A DNA stretch of 64,000 nucleotides from Pseudovibrio sp. Ad37 (GCF_001623075.1 NZ_LMCF01000223.1:1-64000), one strand, 5' to 3'. Counted from the first letter of the stretch, positions 36,907 through 47,149 are shown. The notes: a model not told the origin generated them from the letters alone. Numbers and translations are program-made.

Positions 36907-38247
36907 TTAAGCAGCTTTCACATTCTCAAGGAAGCTGGCAACTTCAGCCCGCAAGTTCTCGGAGAGATGGCCCAATTTTCCAGCAGCCTGATGCAGATCA
37001 TTCGAAGCATCTTTTGTTCCCTGAAACTCACCGTCCAGATCCAGCATGTCTGTCGCGACCTGTGACACATTCAAGTGCGCGCTATTCAGGTCTCGGGAAA
37101 TATCTTCAGTTGCCTGCTTCTGATCACCAACAGCTTCATTAATGCCAGTTGATAAGGAATTGATCTGCTCAATTGTCTCTCCAATTGAGCGGATCGCGAT
37201 CACAGCTTGCTCGGCAACCTTTTGCACCGACTCAACCTGTGTTGAAATCTCTTCGGTGGCTTTAGAGGTTTGGCCAGCAAGGTTTTTCACCTCACTTGCA
37301 ACCACAGCAAAGCCACGCCCGGCTTCTCCTGCGCGCGCTGCCTCAATTGTTGCATTCAATGCCAACAGGTTAGTCTGGTCAGCAATCTGATCAATCAGCT
37401 CGATCACCTCACCAATAGCCTTCCCGCTTTCCACCAAACGCCCAACAATCTCATTGGTCTTGTGCGCATGCACTGCAGCATCCTGCGCAAAACGGGCAGC
37501 TTGTGTGGTGTTATCACCAATCATCCCTGAAGAACGCGACACACCTTCTGCCGCTTCCGCCAATGCTTTCACAGAGGTTTGCGTGGTTTGCGCGACATCA
37601 CTGGAAGATGTCATGGCACTGTGGGCACCTTGCACACTTGCATCCAACTCTCTGGAGCGTGTCTCCACGGCCTGACTGATCTCCAGCAAATCATGCACCA
37701 CATGACCAACTGAAGCCTCAAACTCCTGTGCAACGCTGGCTAAGGCATGCTTGCGTGCATCTGCAAGTTCCAGCTCCTGCTGAATCTTGGCTTTTGTATC
37801 AGCTTCAGCTTTATCTTTCAGCACAACACGGAACTGAGCAATAGAACGAGCAATTGCACCAATCTCATCCCCCCGCTCTATGCACTTGATCTCAGTGTCC
37901 AACGCGCCTTCAGCCAGAGCATCCAGACCACGTTGCAACGCAGCCATGTTGTTTCTCATGCCCCTTGCAATGACAACAGCCACAACAAAGAACAGAGTCC
38001 CCACAGGTGCACAGACCATCACAATGTACATAAGATTATCGACAAGCAGCGACTCTAGCGCGCTTTGCCCATGATCTGACATAAGCTGCGACCTTAACGC
38101 CTCATCTCCCAGAGCAGACGTCAACACATCGTATATTGTGACAAAGGAAAACAGCGTGCCGAGCGACATGATTGACATGGCCAGAAATACGACCAAGACA
38201 AACTTGCCTACCATCGACAGCTTAAAAACATGCGGTTGGGTAACCAT
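36907..38247 (-). CDS. Methyl-accepting chemotaxis protein
   Basis: Inner-membrane chemoreceptor of 446 residues. TM1 ([20 protein letters not shown]) and TM2 ([19 protein letters not shown]) flank a short periplasmic stretch of about 60 residues, too small for a classic ligand domain. A HAMP domain ([20 protein letters not shown]) precedes the signalling domain with the conserved tip [20 protein letters not shown]. Start is uncertain: ATG 38247 gives a compact N-terminus, while the frame stays open to 38397. A perfect 12-bp hairpin (36890-36917) spans the stop codon. No che genes are adjacent. Confidence 0.88.
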   Translation of the reverse strand: MVTQPHVFKLSMVGKFVLVVFLAMSIMSLGTLFSFVTIYDVLTSALGDEALRSQLMSDHGQSALESLLVDNLMYIVMVCAPVGTLFFVVAVVIARGMRNNMAALQRGLDALAEGALDTEIKCIERGDEIGAIARSIAQFRVVLKDKAEADTKAKIQQELELADARKHALASVAQEFEASVGHVVHDLLEISQAVETRSRELDASVQGAHSAMTSSSDVAQTTQTSVKALAEAAEGVSRSSGMIGDNTTQAARFAQDAAVHAHKTNEIVGRLVESGKAIGEVIELIDQIADQTNLLALNATIEAARAGEAGRGFAVVASEVKNLAGQTSKATEEISTQVESVQKVAEQAVIAIRSIGETIEQINSLSTGINEAVGDQKQATEDISRDLNSAHLNVSQVATDMLDLDGEFQGTKDASNDLHQAAGKLGHLSENLRAEVASFLENVKAA

Positions 38248-38433
38248 CAATAGCCCCACTTCACCTATAAGTTTAATGTGAGTAATGTTACCCATGTATG
38301 TAAACAGAACACTACCATGAGGCTGTGAATTGCATACATTTTCGAAAAAACAGCGATAAAATTTAATTTTCTGCAGACATTTCTGAATCTCAGCCAATAT
38401 TCAAGGCATAACTGGCAAAGAATACTTCAAATA

Positions 38434-39594
38434 TTAAAATCCGGTCCAACGCGTGTCGTCAGCACGACCAGAAACCTCTGGCAATGCTTCTCCAGAGACA
38501 GTCAGTTTGAACAGATCACTCCCCGCTGCAGCTTTCCCGCCTTTATCATCAGGTCCGATAAGCTTGGTTTCGGGAGAAGTTAAGCGTCCAGTCAAAACAA
38601 TAAAGTTCGGATCATCTTTCACACCTTCAAAAATGAAGGCCGTCGCACTACCAAATATGCGCGCGATTTCTCGCTCCACAAAGTAAGCAACTTTCCGGTA
38701 TCCAGCCCAAGTAAAGTAGACCCCGTCCGTCGCCCTCAATCGGCGGCGCTTACCGGTAATATCTGGTCCATGAGGCGTATACTCTCCCTCCTCACTTTGG
38801 AAGGCAGCCCAAATATCAACAAAGATACCTCCAGCTGGTTCAACTTGCTCTTTGAACAAATCATTGAGATAGCTGAAGTTAGCACTCGTCAGATACTCTT
38901 CAGCCGGAGCAAGCCCCACCCAAATTAGAGGCAATTGCTCATTCCGGACGGCTGCAACCAAGGACGCTGTCCTGAAGCGGTACTCTTTCTTCCACTCTTC
39001 CCCTTGAAACTGCAGTTCTTCAGCGTAACTCGCTGGCTGCCCATCAATAACGCCTTGTCCAACAACCTTGATATTCCGGTTATCGCGCGCGCCCAGAGAA
39101 ACCACCACAAGACCTACGTCTTCACTCTTCAGCACAGCTGTCACATCTTCCGGCCAGTCCGGCTTTTTATCCGCAACAAGGCCCTTTCGAGGATAAACAA
39201 GCTTTTTGACCCTTATCGAAGGCGTTTCAGCATACACGGCCTTCAAACCATCAGCTAATCCCATCGCCAGATCATCACCAATGACCAGAAGGACCTTTGC
39301 GTCCTTACTCTTTTCTTTTTCAACGATCTTAGGAGTATTCACTGCGGCAACGCCAGCACTACGTTTTTTGCGCGTTGTGCTTCTGCGTCGCTTTTTCCTG
39401 GTAGGATTCGCCTGCTCAATTCTTTTATTCCCCCCACCAAACAACCAGCCAAAGAATGACTTGTTGCCTTTTTTAGGGGCGCCTGTGCTGTTGGTTCGCA
39501 CCTGAGCCGCAACCTCAACGGGAATAACAGAAACACTGACAAAGCAAAGGCTTATCAGTGCCACAAACACAAAGGACAAAAAGGATCGTTGCAT
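38434..39594 (-). CDS. DUF459 / SGNH-hydrolase family exported protein
   Basis: Exported protein of 386 residues. Signal peptide (FLSFVFVALISLCFVSVSVI) is followed by a basic linker (RKKRRRSTTRKKRSAG) and a DUF459 domain with SGNH-like blocks: VLLVIGDDLAMGLADGL, VVVSLGARDNR and DGVYFTWAGYRKVA. The nucleophile Ser of the GDS motif appears replaced (GDDLA), so it may be catalytically altered. Related proteins act on cell-wall or polysaccharide O-acyl groups. Start set by GGAGAC eight bases before ATG. It follows the lytic transglycosylase by 62 bases, likely one operon. Confidence 0.82.
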   Translation of the reverse strand: MQRSFLSFVFVALISLCFVSVSVIPVEVAAQVRTNSTGAPKKGNKSFFGWLFGGGNKRIEQANPTRKKRRRSTTRKKRSAGVAAVNTPKIVEKEKSKDAKVLLVIGDDLAMGLADGLKAVYAETPSIRVKKLVYPRKGLVADKKPDWPEDVTAVLKSEDVGLVVVSLGARDNRNIKVVGQGVIDGQPASYAEELQFQGEEWKKEYRFRTASLVAAVRNEQLPLIWVGLAPAEEYLTSANFSYLNDLFKEQVEPAGGIFVDIWAAFQSEEGEYTPHGPDITGKRRRLRATDGVYFTWAGYRKVAYFVEREIARIFGSATAFIFEGVKDDPNFIVLTGRLTSPETKLIGPDDKGGKAAAGSDLFKLTVSGEALPEVSGRADDTRWTGF

Positions 39595-39656
39595 AATCGC
39601 GAGTCTCCAGCAGGAACCAACCACCAGCATTGGTTTCCTGCCATTAGGAAACCCGA

Positions 39657-40874
39657 TTATGTTCTACCTTGCAACCTATTAAGAAGCTTTATTGAATCGT
39701 GACCATCTGGAACCAGTCCCGATGCTTTTTGATAAGCCTGAATAGCCTGACGGGTTCTTTGGCCAATCTTTCCATCTACAGCCCCAGGTTTATAACCCTT
39801 ATCGGAGAGGCCCTTCTGCAACGCTTTTTTCTCGCTAAATGTCAAAGGGCGATCGCCGCGCGGCCATTCCACAGCAAAACCAGAAAGCCCGAGTAAACGA
39901 TCAGAAAGGTGCCCAACCCCAAGCGCGTAAGCACTAGAGTTGTTGTAGCGTTTGATCACGTAGAAGTTTTTGAGCAACAGGAACGCAGGGCCATTAGCTC
40001 CCGCAGGTGTATAAAGCCGCGCCATGTCAGCTCCACGTGGGAACTTCGAGCCATTTGCTCGCTTCACTCCAAGTTTGCCCCAGTTAGCAACAGATTGCTG
40101 CTTACGTTGGTTGCTCAAGCGGTAATTAAAGTTTTTCGGCAGAGTAACTTCATAGCCCCAGGTCTGCCCGGACTGCCAACCCATCTTATTGAGATAGGCT
40201 GCCGTTGAAGCCAATGCATCAGGAATGCTATTCCAGATATCTCTTTTTCCATCACCCGTAATATCAACTGCATAAGCTTGGTAAGTTGTTGGAATGAACT
40301 GGGTATGTCCCATGGCACCCGCCCAGGACCCCCGCATCTGCGCAGGCGAAACATCACCATTTTGAAGGATCTTAAGAGCAGCAATCAGCTGTTTGCGCGC
40401 ATACTTCCCGCGACGACCACCATTATAGGCCAGTGTAGCTAGAGCACGGGGCGTTGAACGAACAATCGATGTATTATCGAGAATACGCCCATATGAACTT
40501 TCCATTCCCCAAATCGCCAGCACAACATGGCGGTTCACGCCATATTTAGCCTCAATCCTATCAAGCCAGCCAGACCATTCATCCACCATACGGCGCCCAT
40601 GGAGCACGCGGTCTTCTGAGACTGCACTATCCAGATACTGCCAGATAGCACGCGTAAACTCAGGCTGGTTCTCTGCACTCTTCCTAATTCGCGGGTCAGG
40701 AGTCATCCCCTTAAAGACACGGTCGTATAGTTGAGCATTAACGCCTTGAGCTACAGCAGTCCGCTTATAGCTTGCAATCCATTTTTGAAAATCACTCCCC
40801 TGAGCAAAGGCGTCGGAGTTACTGAAAAATAGAAACCCAGCGCACAAGACAGCTGGCAAAGAAGAAAATCGCAT
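39657..40874 (-). CDS. Lytic murein transglycosylase B-like with PG-binding domain
   Basis: Periplasmic enzyme of 405 residues. Signal peptide (LPAVLCAGFLFFSNSDAFA), then an SLT_2/MltB catalytic domain with the catalytic Glu in LAIWGMESSYGR and GAMGHTQFIPTTYQAYAVD, and a C-terminal PG_binding_1 domain (QKGLSDKGYKPGAVDGKIG). It cleaves the glycan between MurNAc and GlcNAc to leave 1,6-anhydro ends. Start set by GGAGAAAG before ATG 40874. First gene of a likely two-gene unit with the DUF459 gene. Confidence 0.92.
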   Translation of the reverse strand: MRFSSLPAVLCAGFLFFSNSDAFAQGSDFQKWIASYKRTAVAQGVNAQLYDRVFKGMTPDPRIRKSAENQPEFTRAIWQYLDSAVSEDRVLHGRRMVDEWSGWLDRIEAKYGVNRHVVLAIWGMESSYGRILDNTSIVRSTPRALATLAYNGGRRGKYARKQLIAALKILQNGDVSPAQMRGSWAGAMGHTQFIPTTYQAYAVDITGDGKRDIWNSIPDALASTAAYLNKMGWQSGQTWGYEVTLPKNFNYRLSNQRKQQSVANWGKLGVKRANGSKFPRGADMARLYTPAGANGPAFLLLKNFYVIKRYNNSSAYALGVGHLSDRLLGLSGFAVEWPRGDRPLTFSEKKALQKGLSDKGYKPGAVDGKIGQRTRQAIQAYQKASGLVPDGHDSIKLLNRLQGRT

Positions 40875-41077
40875 ACTGCTTTCTCCGGTCACCCGAATGG
40901 GAGTTTGTTAGGCGCACTTTGCGCAGTCTTTTTGCTTAGCCCTCGGAGGCATTACTGCCATGACTGTCAACCATGGTAAAAAAAAGGCCGTTTTTAATCA
41001 AAACCCCTTTTTAAGCTTGTCAATTCTTACTAGATGCGTCTTTGAAAAATTAACGCACTCTGAAACACTTCAAGAAT

Positions 41078-42589
41078 TCAGCGTCTTATCCGAAGGCCAG
41101 CTTCAATGAGGCTGCTCGTGTAGTTGCTATTTGGCGTAGAGCTCTCAAACGCTCGGAACGTGTAGCGAGAAAGCAGAGCTGCATCCTTGGAGAAAGCCCA
41201 CACTAAACCAAAGGATCCAGCTCCCTCCTGCTCAACAATATCTACCCCTTGATACGTCCTGTAAGTGTAGCCAAACTGAACATCACCAACCAGGTCCTGA
41301 GTAAACTGATGTGCATACCGAACATCACCCGCATAAAGAATTGAACCAGAAGCTCCACTGATATTCGTACCGCTAAAGTTGGTTGCTCCACTAACAGTCA
41401 CGGTATCCAGGCGTGTAGGAGACCAAACAAAAGCTCCATCAAAAATCAGCCCCTGCAAAGCGTCAAGGCGATTGTCATCCAGATACTCAGCCCGATAACC
41501 AACCCCAAACTGCCCCCGAAGCTTAGGCCCACGATCAACACGAACACCAGATCTTACAAAGTAGCCGCGCGATGTTCTGTCGAAGCAGGATGGATCACCA
41601 CTACAATCTTGATCGTATTTTCGGACTAGAAATCCACCTTCCAAGTAAGGTTCAAATGCAGCTCCATTATCAAATGATGTCCGCAGAGTGGCATCAAACA
41701 CAGTATTATCGCGAGGCTGCGAACTGCTCATTTGCCCGCCGTAAACCGTACGGTCTACACCAATGCCGCCACGCAGCTGAACCAATGAAACTTGCCTACT
41801 GAGTGAGAATCTGCCACCAATTTCCTGCACAGAATTGGTACGCCCGGTCGACGCCTCATTCTCAGCAGAGGACCGCTCCTCTCTCGAAAATGAGTAAACA
41901 CCATCAATATTGGCAGTTGTCAGGTCACTCAGATCAAGACGCACATTCCCACGACCGGTGACAACAGGCTGGTTATTGTCAGGTTCACTAAAGAAAGCGC
42001 GAAGGCTACCTCGAAGCTCCAACCCGAGTCCGTGCCGCTCCCAATTAGAAACCACACCAACTGCCGCATCAACTTCATAAAATCCGTCAGGCATCCCACC
42101 ATTTGTCTGCTCAGCATTGTCTGTCCAACCAAACCCGGCATCAAACGACGGCGTCAGGCGTAACGACCCAAGCTGAATGCCAACAGGTCGGTCCTGAACA
42201 GTCTCTCCAGCAAAGATACCTTCATCAGCATTCCCGCCTCCACCAACGGGCCGTGAATGACGCGAGGCAACTGCGACTCTCTCTGAAAACTTGGCCTCCC
42301 TACTCCTGCGACCAGTACCAGTGAGTTGCTGGCTAACAGTCGGAACAGGAGGCTGAGTTGCGGTGCGTGATCGTCCTTCTTCAATCAGTTGTTCAAAGGG
42401 CGCCGCATCCGTTTCAGAAGGTTTCTCAAAGTCAGCACTCGGATCATTCTCAAAAGTGAGGCTATCCCTGAACTCCAGATCACTGGTTTGCGCGACTGCA
42501 TAACACCACGGAAATGCGCCCAACATCATAACACAGGCCAGAATTGACCTACTTTGAATGCTCTTCAAAACGTCTGGGCGCAACGACAT
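41078..42589 (-). CDS. Outer membrane beta-barrel protein
   Basis: Exported protein of 503 residues. Signal peptide (ILACVMMLGAFPWCYAVAQ) is followed by a disordered Pro/Thr/Arg-rich region to about residue 130 and then alternating beta strands of an outer-membrane barrel (BBP2-like): SLRLTPSFDAGFGWTDNAE, GLGLELRGSLRAFF, ending with aromatic-rich strands and the terminal GLRIRR. Such proteins accompany polysaccharide export systems in Alphaproteobacteria, but no export genes are adjacent. ATG at 42589 leaves a proper signal peptide; the longer frame to 42640 does not. Confidence 0.8.
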   Translation of the reverse strand: MSLRPDVLKSIQSRSILACVMMLGAFPWCYAVAQTSDLEFRDSLTFENDPSADFEKPSETDAAPFEQLIEEGRSRTATQPPVPTVSQQLTGTGRRSREAKFSERVAVASRHSRPVGGGGNADEGIFAGETVQDRPVGIQLGSLRLTPSFDAGFGWTDNAEQTNGGMPDGFYEVDAAVGVVSNWERHGLGLELRGSLRAFFSEPDNNQPVVTGRGNVRLDLSDLTTANIDGVYSFSREERSSAENEASTGRTNSVQEIGGRFSLSRQVSLVQLRGGIGVDRTVYGGQMSSSQPRDNTVFDATLRTSFDNGAAFEPYLEGGFLVRKYDQDCSGDPSCFDRTSRGYFVRSGVRVDRGPKLRGQFGVGYRAEYLDDNRLDALQGLIFDGAFVWSPTRLDTVTVSGATNFSGTNISGASGSILYAGDVRYAHQFTQDLVGDVQFGYTYRTYQGVDIVEQEGAGSFGLVWAFSKDAALLSRYTFRAFESSTPNSNYTSSLIEAGLRIRR

Positions 42590-42831
42590 AAAGTATTCCA
42601 GCAATCCACCTTCAAATGAAGGAAATTCAACAAGCCCCACACTCGCCGAACATGGTTAACGTTTCATTGCAAAGAGGTCCTCTACCCTTGATTGTTTTCT
42701 CAATTCAGATTTGGTAGAGGGGAAACCAAGTCTTGCCCCAGAGTGTTCACAATGCACTCTTACTTAGTGCAGGAATCTTGCTGCAAAAGCGTCATTGTGC
42801 TCGTGAGAGCAAAGCTAAGAAGTAGTGCCAA

Positions 42832-43845
42832 ATGCATATGCCATCATTTCTAACGCATGAAGACCGTCCTCTGCGCCCGGCTGATGAGTGGATACACTCC
42901 GCTGCAAAGACGATTGAAACTGAGATCGCTGCGCTCAACGCGTTACAGGCAAGTCTTTCCAACAGCTTGGCAGAACCTTTCACGAAAGCGGTAGAGACAA
43001 TCGCTCATTCAAAAGGCCGCGTAATCGTCTCTGGTATTGGCAAGAGCGGGATCATTGGTACCAAACTGGCTGCAACGTTAGCGTCCACGGGAACACCCGC
43101 TTTCTTCGTACATGCAAGTGAAGCAAGCCACGGTGATCTTGGTATGATCACCGAAGATGATGTGGTCATTGCTTTGTCTTGGTCTGGCGAAACCCAGGAA
43201 CTTGCAAGTCTGCTCGGCTTCACACGCCGTTTTAAAGTCCCGTTGATCGCTCTCACCCGCAACGCAGCTAGCGCACTTGGTCAAGCCTCTGATATCTGCC
43301 TGACATTGCCTAAAGTACCAGAAGCCTGTCCTCATGGATTAGCTCCAACATCCAGCACCTTGATTCAGCTGGCCCTAGGCGATGCGCTTGCAATTGCACT
43401 GTTGGAAGCAAAAGGTTTTTCAGCTCAAGACTTTAAGGTCTACCATCCTGGTGGCAAACTAGGTGCGAGCCTGATGCATGTAAAAGATGTCATGCACACG
43501 GGTGACCATTTACCGGTCGCTCAAAACGGTATGCTCATGAAAGAAGCTCTCGTCTTGATGACCCAAAAAGGGTTTGGCGTTCTTGGCATCACCAATAATG
43601 ACGGAGTACTCATTGGCGTCATCACGGATGGTGACTTACGCCGTCATATCAGCCCGAACTTTCTCGATATGAAAGTTGAGGATGTCATGACACATAATCC
43701 AAAAACAATCGAAGAAACGCTTTTGGCTCCGTCAGCACTGGAAGTGATGAACTCACTCAAGATCAGCTCACTCTTTATCGTCAGTAATGACAAGCCGGTT
43801 GGGATCATACGCACACTCGATCTTCTGAAAATCGGCGCGGCCTGA
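42832..43845 (+). CDS. kdsD: D-arabinose 5-phosphate isomerase (KpsF/GutQ family)
   Basis: Cytoplasmic enzyme of 337 residues, the standard length, that makes D-arabinose 5-phosphate for Kdo of lipopolysaccharide. An N-terminal SIS sugar-isomerase domain (VIVSGIGKSGIIGTKLAATL; GDLGMITEDDVVIALSWSG) is followed by two CBS domains (MKEALVLMTQKGFGVLGITN; VGIIRTLDLLKIG). Divergent from the outer-membrane protein gene; the 190-base gap contains an 8-bp inverted repeat (42679-42686 with 42713-42720). Ends in a terminator at 43869-43905. Confidence 0.94.
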   Translation: MHMPSFLTHEDRPLRPADEWIHSAAKTIETEIAALNALQASLSNSLAEPFTKAVETIAHSKGRVIVSGIGKSGIIGTKLAATLASTGTPAFFVHASEASHGDLGMITEDDVVIALSWSGETQELASLLGFTRRFKVPLIALTRNAASALGQASDICLTLPKVPEACPHGLAPTSSTLIQLALGDALAIALLEAKGFSAQDFKVYHPGGKLGASLMHVKDVMHTGDHLPVAQNGMLMKEALVLMTQKGFGVLGITNNDGVLIGVITDGDLRRHISPNFLDMKVEDVMTHNPKTIEETLLAPSALEVMNSLKISSLFIVSNDKPVGIIRTLDLLKIGAA

Positions 43846-43868
43846 TTCGTTCTTAGAACAAGCTCTTC

Positions 43869-43905
43869 AATGCCCGAGAGGTCTTCATCCTCGGGCATTT
43901 TGTTT
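43869..43905 (+). terminator. Rho-independent terminator of kdsD
   Basis: Ten-pair stem (AATGCCCGAG with CTCGGGCATT, eleven-base loop) followed by TTGTTT. Confidence 0.88.
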
Positions 43906-43979
43906 CTCAAGGCCATCGTTGGCTCACATCTTCCAACAGCCCCACCCTATTTTTCCCATTTATTAGGATTTGGTTAGCC

Positions 43980-44006
43980 TTAATACCCCAAATTAACACT
44001 AGTTAA
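43980..44006 (+). promoter_or_regulatory. TTAA-rich element ahead of motA, possible CtrA-type site
   Basis: TTAA at 43980 and an inverted repeat TTAAC-ACTA-GTTAA at 43993-44006 lie 37 bases ahead of motA. CtrA sites are TTAA-N7-TTAA; the spacings here are nine and five, so the match is imperfect. Confidence 0.25.
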
Positions 44007-44042
44007 ATTGCCTCATCAAAGGCGCACATTCGGGTAAGCTAA

Positions 44043-44813
44043 ATGGATCTAGCCACGATAATCGGCGTTATCGCTGCTTGCGTAACTGTGCTGATAGCTA
44101 TCTTTCTGGGTGGAAGCTTCAGTCAGTTCGTTGACCTTCCTTCCATCTTGATCGTGGTTGGTGGCGGTCTCGCAGCCACACTCGTGAGATTCCCTCTAAA
44201 TGGGTTGCTCAGTGCTTTTGGTATGGGAGCAAAACTCGCTTTCACCCATAAGAAGATAGAGCCTCGCGAGCTTGTCGAGAATATCGCTCATCTTGCAGAA
44301 ACGGCTCGTAAGGAAGGTCCTCTCGGTCTGGAAAATGTCGAGATTGAGGAACCGACCCTCGCCAAAGGCATGCAGTATGTGGCTGACGGTTACGACTACA
44401 ACCTTATTCGTGACTCGATGGAAAAAGAGCGTGATCTCTACCTGACCCGCTTGAATGAAGGCGCCCGCGTATACCGTGCACTTGGCGACTCAGCTCCCGC
44501 CTTTGGAATGATCGGAACGCTTGTCGGTCTGGTACAGATGCTTGCAACTATGGATGATCCATCCACAATCGGTCCCTCCATGGCGATTGCGCTATTAACA
44601 ACGCTGTACGGCTCACTCATCGCAAACGTTGTGTGCATCCCGGTTGCCGATAAACTGGACTCCAAATTTGAGCAGGAAGAACTTAATCAAACCCTCGTCA
44701 TCGACGGCGTTTTGCAGATTCGTGAAAGCAAAAGCCCATCGCTGATCCGCGAAATGTTGCTCGCTTACATCCCAGAAAAAGGCCGCAGCGATATGATCGA
44801 AGCGGCAGCTTAG
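44043..44813 (+). CDS. motA: Flagellar stator protein MotA (PomA-like)
   Basis: Four-helix inner-membrane protein of 256 residues. Family features: N-terminal helix DLATIIGVIAACVTVLIAIF, VDLPSILIVVGGG, a large cytoplasmic loop with the conserved LYLTRLNEGARVYRALGD, then APAFGMIGTLVGLVQML and TTLYGSLIANVVCIPVADKL. Shape and motifs resemble PomA of sodium-driven motors more than classic E. coli MotA. It forms the ion channel with the downstream MotB and drives flagellar rotation. Twenty-four bases separate the two genes. Confidence 0.9.
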   Translation: MDLATIIGVIAACVTVLIAIFLGGSFSQFVDLPSILIVVGGGLAATLVRFPLNGLLSAFGMGAKLAFTHKKIEPRELVENIAHLAETARKEGPLGLENVEIEEPTLAKGMQYVADGYDYNLIRDSMEKERDLYLTRLNEGARVYRALGDSAPAFGMIGTLVGLVQMLATMDDPSTIGPSMAIALLTTLYGSLIANVVCIPVADKLDSKFEQEELNQTLVIDGVLQIRESKSPSLIREMLLAYIPEKGRSDMIEAAA

Positions 44814-44837
44814 TCTTTCGGGCAAGGGAGAAACACA

Positions 44838-45698
44838 ATGGCAGGTAGAAAAAAATCAGCTCCCGCAGGCGCACCCGCATGGATGCTTACGTTTGCTGAC
44901 TTGATGTCTCTTCTTGTGTGTTTCTTTGTTTTGATTATCTCGTTTTCCGTACAGGACAAGCAAAAACTTCAAGTCGTTGCAGGCTCCATCAAAGACGCAT
45001 TCGGCATCAAACAGGTGACCAAACGCGCTGGTGTTCTTGAAATCGAAGGTGTGCCACTACGCGATTTCATGAAAGACATCACCTACGAGAAACAAATTAC
45101 AGACGCTGATTTTGCAACTGAGAGCCATCCAGAAAAGCGTAAACAAGGCCCGGAAGCAAACACCCACACCACCAAGAAGGCAGATATCGAGAAGCCGAGG
45201 CAGTTTGCAACCGCAGTCGTTTCGCTCCGGCAGGCATTTCAGGAAATGCCTGAGATCACGGAGATCTCCAACAACATCATTCTTGAAGAAACAGATGAAG
45301 GCCTTAACATCCTGATCGTGGATCAGGAAGGCCGTTCAATGTATCCGGAAGGGTCAAAGTACCCTTATGAGATAACAAGGCAGCTCCTCGCTAAAATGGC
45401 GCCTGTTCTGGCAAAAATGCCAAACCGTGTCCGCATTACCGGACACACGACGACAGGACAGCTCATCACAGCTCCAAGCGAAACTGGATGGGAACTATCA
45501 GCAGATCGCGCAAACACAGCACGACAGATTCTTTCCGAGTATGGTCTGCCTTCGAACAATATTCATTCTGTAGTGGGAAAAGCTGATTCTGAACCTCTCT
45601 TCCCGAATGACCCATATCTTGCAGCAAACCGCCGCATTTCAATTCTGCTGATGGCAGAAGAACCGCCGCTGCCACCAGATTTCAATCCATATCAATAG
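44838..45698 (+). CDS. motB: Flagellar stator protein MotB (OmpA-like)
   Basis: Protein of 286 residues with one N-terminal helix carrying the ion-binding Asp21 in WMLTFADLMSLLVCFFVLI, a linker, and a C-terminal OmpA-like peptidoglycan-binding domain (VRITGHTTTG; WELSADRANTARQIL; PYLAANRRISILL). The helix pattern is shared by MotB and PomB; ion choice cannot be decided by eye. AAGGGAG stands upstream of ATG. It converges on nfeD with three bases between the stops. Confidence 0.92.
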   Translation: MAGRKKSAPAGAPAWMLTFADLMSLLVCFFVLIISFSVQDKQKLQVVAGSIKDAFGIKQVTKRAGVLEIEGVPLRDFMKDITYEKQITDADFATESHPEKRKQGPEANTHTTKKADIEKPRQFATAVVSLRQAFQEMPEITEISNNIILEETDEGLNILIVDQEGRSMYPEGSKYPYEITRQLLAKMAPVLAKMPNRVRITGHTTTGQLITAPSETGWELSADRANTARQILSEYGLPSNNIHSVVGKADSEPLFPNDPYLAANRRISILLMAEEPPLPPDFNPYQ

Positions 45699-45701
45699 GC
45701 C

Positions 45702-46169
45702 TTAGGCCTCTTCGCCTTCTGAAGCTGCTTCCACAATGAGAGTTGTGCCGTCTTGGCCGACAACTTTCACATGGGCACCTGCTGGCAAATCCGGGCCATT
45801 TACACGCCAGATAGAGTCACCAATCTCAAGCGTGCCTTTCCCATGAGCGAGTGCTTGCTTCAACACAAACACACGTCCTTGATATCGGCTCCCTCTTTTA
45901 TTGAGATGCGGATCACCTTCTTTGTCATCATCTTTAACAGTCAAACGACGACCAATAAGGAGGAAGCTGACGGACAAGACACCCCACAGCACAAGCTGCC
46001 AGCGCCAGTCCATATCAAAATATGCAACCAGAGCGCCAACAACGAGAGCCGCTGCCCCAAACCAGATCAGGAATGAGCCAGGAACAGCCAACTCAAGCCC
46101 AATAAGAACAAGCCCGGAGGCAAACCAAACCCAAGGTTCGATACTGTTTTGGAACAGCTCAATCAGCAT
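45702..46169 (-). CDS. NfeD family membrane protein
   Basis: Short NfeD-type protein of 155 residues: three or so N-terminal membrane helices (WFASGLVLIGLELAVPGSFL, IWFGAAALVVGALVAYF, LVLWGVLSVSFLLIG) and a C-terminal OB-fold (LEIGDSIWRVNGPDLPAGAH, then VKVVGQDGTTLIVE). NfeD partners with SPFH proteins in membrane-quality control. The start is five bases past the SPFH stop, so they form one operon. Confidence 0.9.
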   Translation of the reverse strand: MLIELFQNSIEPWVWFASGLVLIGLELAVPGSFLIWFGAAALVVGALVAYFDMDWRWQLVLWGVLSVSFLLIGRRLTVKDDDKEGDPHLNKRGSRYQGRVFVLKQALAHGKGTLEIGDSIWRVNGPDLPAGAHVKVVGQDGTTLIVEAASEGEEA

Positions 46170-46174
46170 ATCGA

Positions 46175-47149
46175 TCAGCCCTCTGAATTACCGGTATTTG
46201 GAATACGGCTGGAACGACGGTGTTCGTTGTCCCTCAGTACTTCTTTGCTTATTTCAGCAATACCGGCAAGGCTTCCGATCATCCCAGTTGCTTCCATAGG
46301 CAGAATGAGAGTTTTCTGGTTTGGAGACTTTGCAAGTTCACCGAACGCTTCAACATATTTGTTAGCCACAAAGTAATTGATCGCACCCATGTCACCTTTG
46401 GCAATCGCCTCAGAAACCATCATGGTAGCCTTAGCTTCAGCTTGTGCCAGACGCTCACGCGCTTCAGCATCACGCATAGCAGCTTGCTGGCGGCCTTCCG
46501 CTTCCAGAATGAGTGACTGCTTCACACCCTCTGCCTTAGCAATCTCGGCCTGCCGGGCACCCTCAGCTTCCAGGATCGAAGCACGCTTCTCACGCTCAGC
46601 TTTCATCTGACGACCCATCGCATTAACCAGATCATTCGGAGGGTTGATGTCCTTGATCTCAATACGAGTGATCTTCACGCCCCATGGCTCACAAGCCGCA
46701 TCAACGACACGCAACAAACGAGCATTGATTTCATCACGATTGGAGAGCAGTTCGTCCAGATCCATGGACCCCATAACACTACGAATGTTGGTCATGGTTA
46801 GATTCAGAATCGCATTCTGCAAGCCCAGAACTTCATAAGCCGCCTGAGAGGCGCTCAACACCTGATAGAAAGTCACACCATCAGCAGTAATCGTTGCATT
46901 GTCTTTGGTGATCACTTCCTGCGCAGGAACATCAAGCACCTGCTCCATCATATTCAACTTGTGACCAATCTGGTCAATAAAGGGGATGATGATGTTCAGG
47001 CCCGGGTGCAGTGTTTTCCGGTATTTTCCAAAACGTTCAACCGTGTAGTTGTAGCCTTGAGGAACCATCTTCGCGCCAGCAAATACAACAAAAATGATCA
47101 CAGCCACTAAAATGAGGACAGTAATCGAACTACCTGTCAAAATATCCAT
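46175..47149 (-). CDS. SPFH/band 7 (paraslipin, QmcA-like) protein
   Basis: Membrane-anchored scaffold of 324 residues. One N-terminal helix ([19 protein letters not shown]), then the band 7 domain ([56 protein letters not shown]) and a long Ala/Glu coiled coil ([16 protein letters not shown] repeats). Such stomatin-like proteins form oligomeric membrane microdomains with NfeD partners. It leads the SPFH-nfeD operon; AGGAAT-type ribosome site is upstream. Confidence 0.93.
   Translation of the reverse strand: MDILTGSSITVLILVAVIIFVVFAGAKMVPQGYNYTVERFGKYRKTLHPGLNIIIPFIDQIGHKLNMMEQVLDVPAQEVITKDNATITADGVTFYQVLSASQAAYEVLGLQNAILNLTMTNIRSVMGSMDLDELLSNRDEINARLLRVVDAACEPWGVKITRIEIKDINPPNDLVNAMGRQMKAEREKRASILEAEGARQAEIAKAEGVKQSLILEAEGRQQAAMRDAEARERLAQAEAKATMMVSEAIAKGDMGAINYFVANKYVEAFGELAKSPNQKTLILPMEATGMIGSLAGIAEISKEVLRDNEHRRSSRIPNTGNSEG

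Noticed and set aside
36890..36917. 12-bp hairpin at the MCP stop as a terminator
   Set aside because: Perfect stem but no T run follows on the minus strand, so it is not called a Rho-independent terminator.
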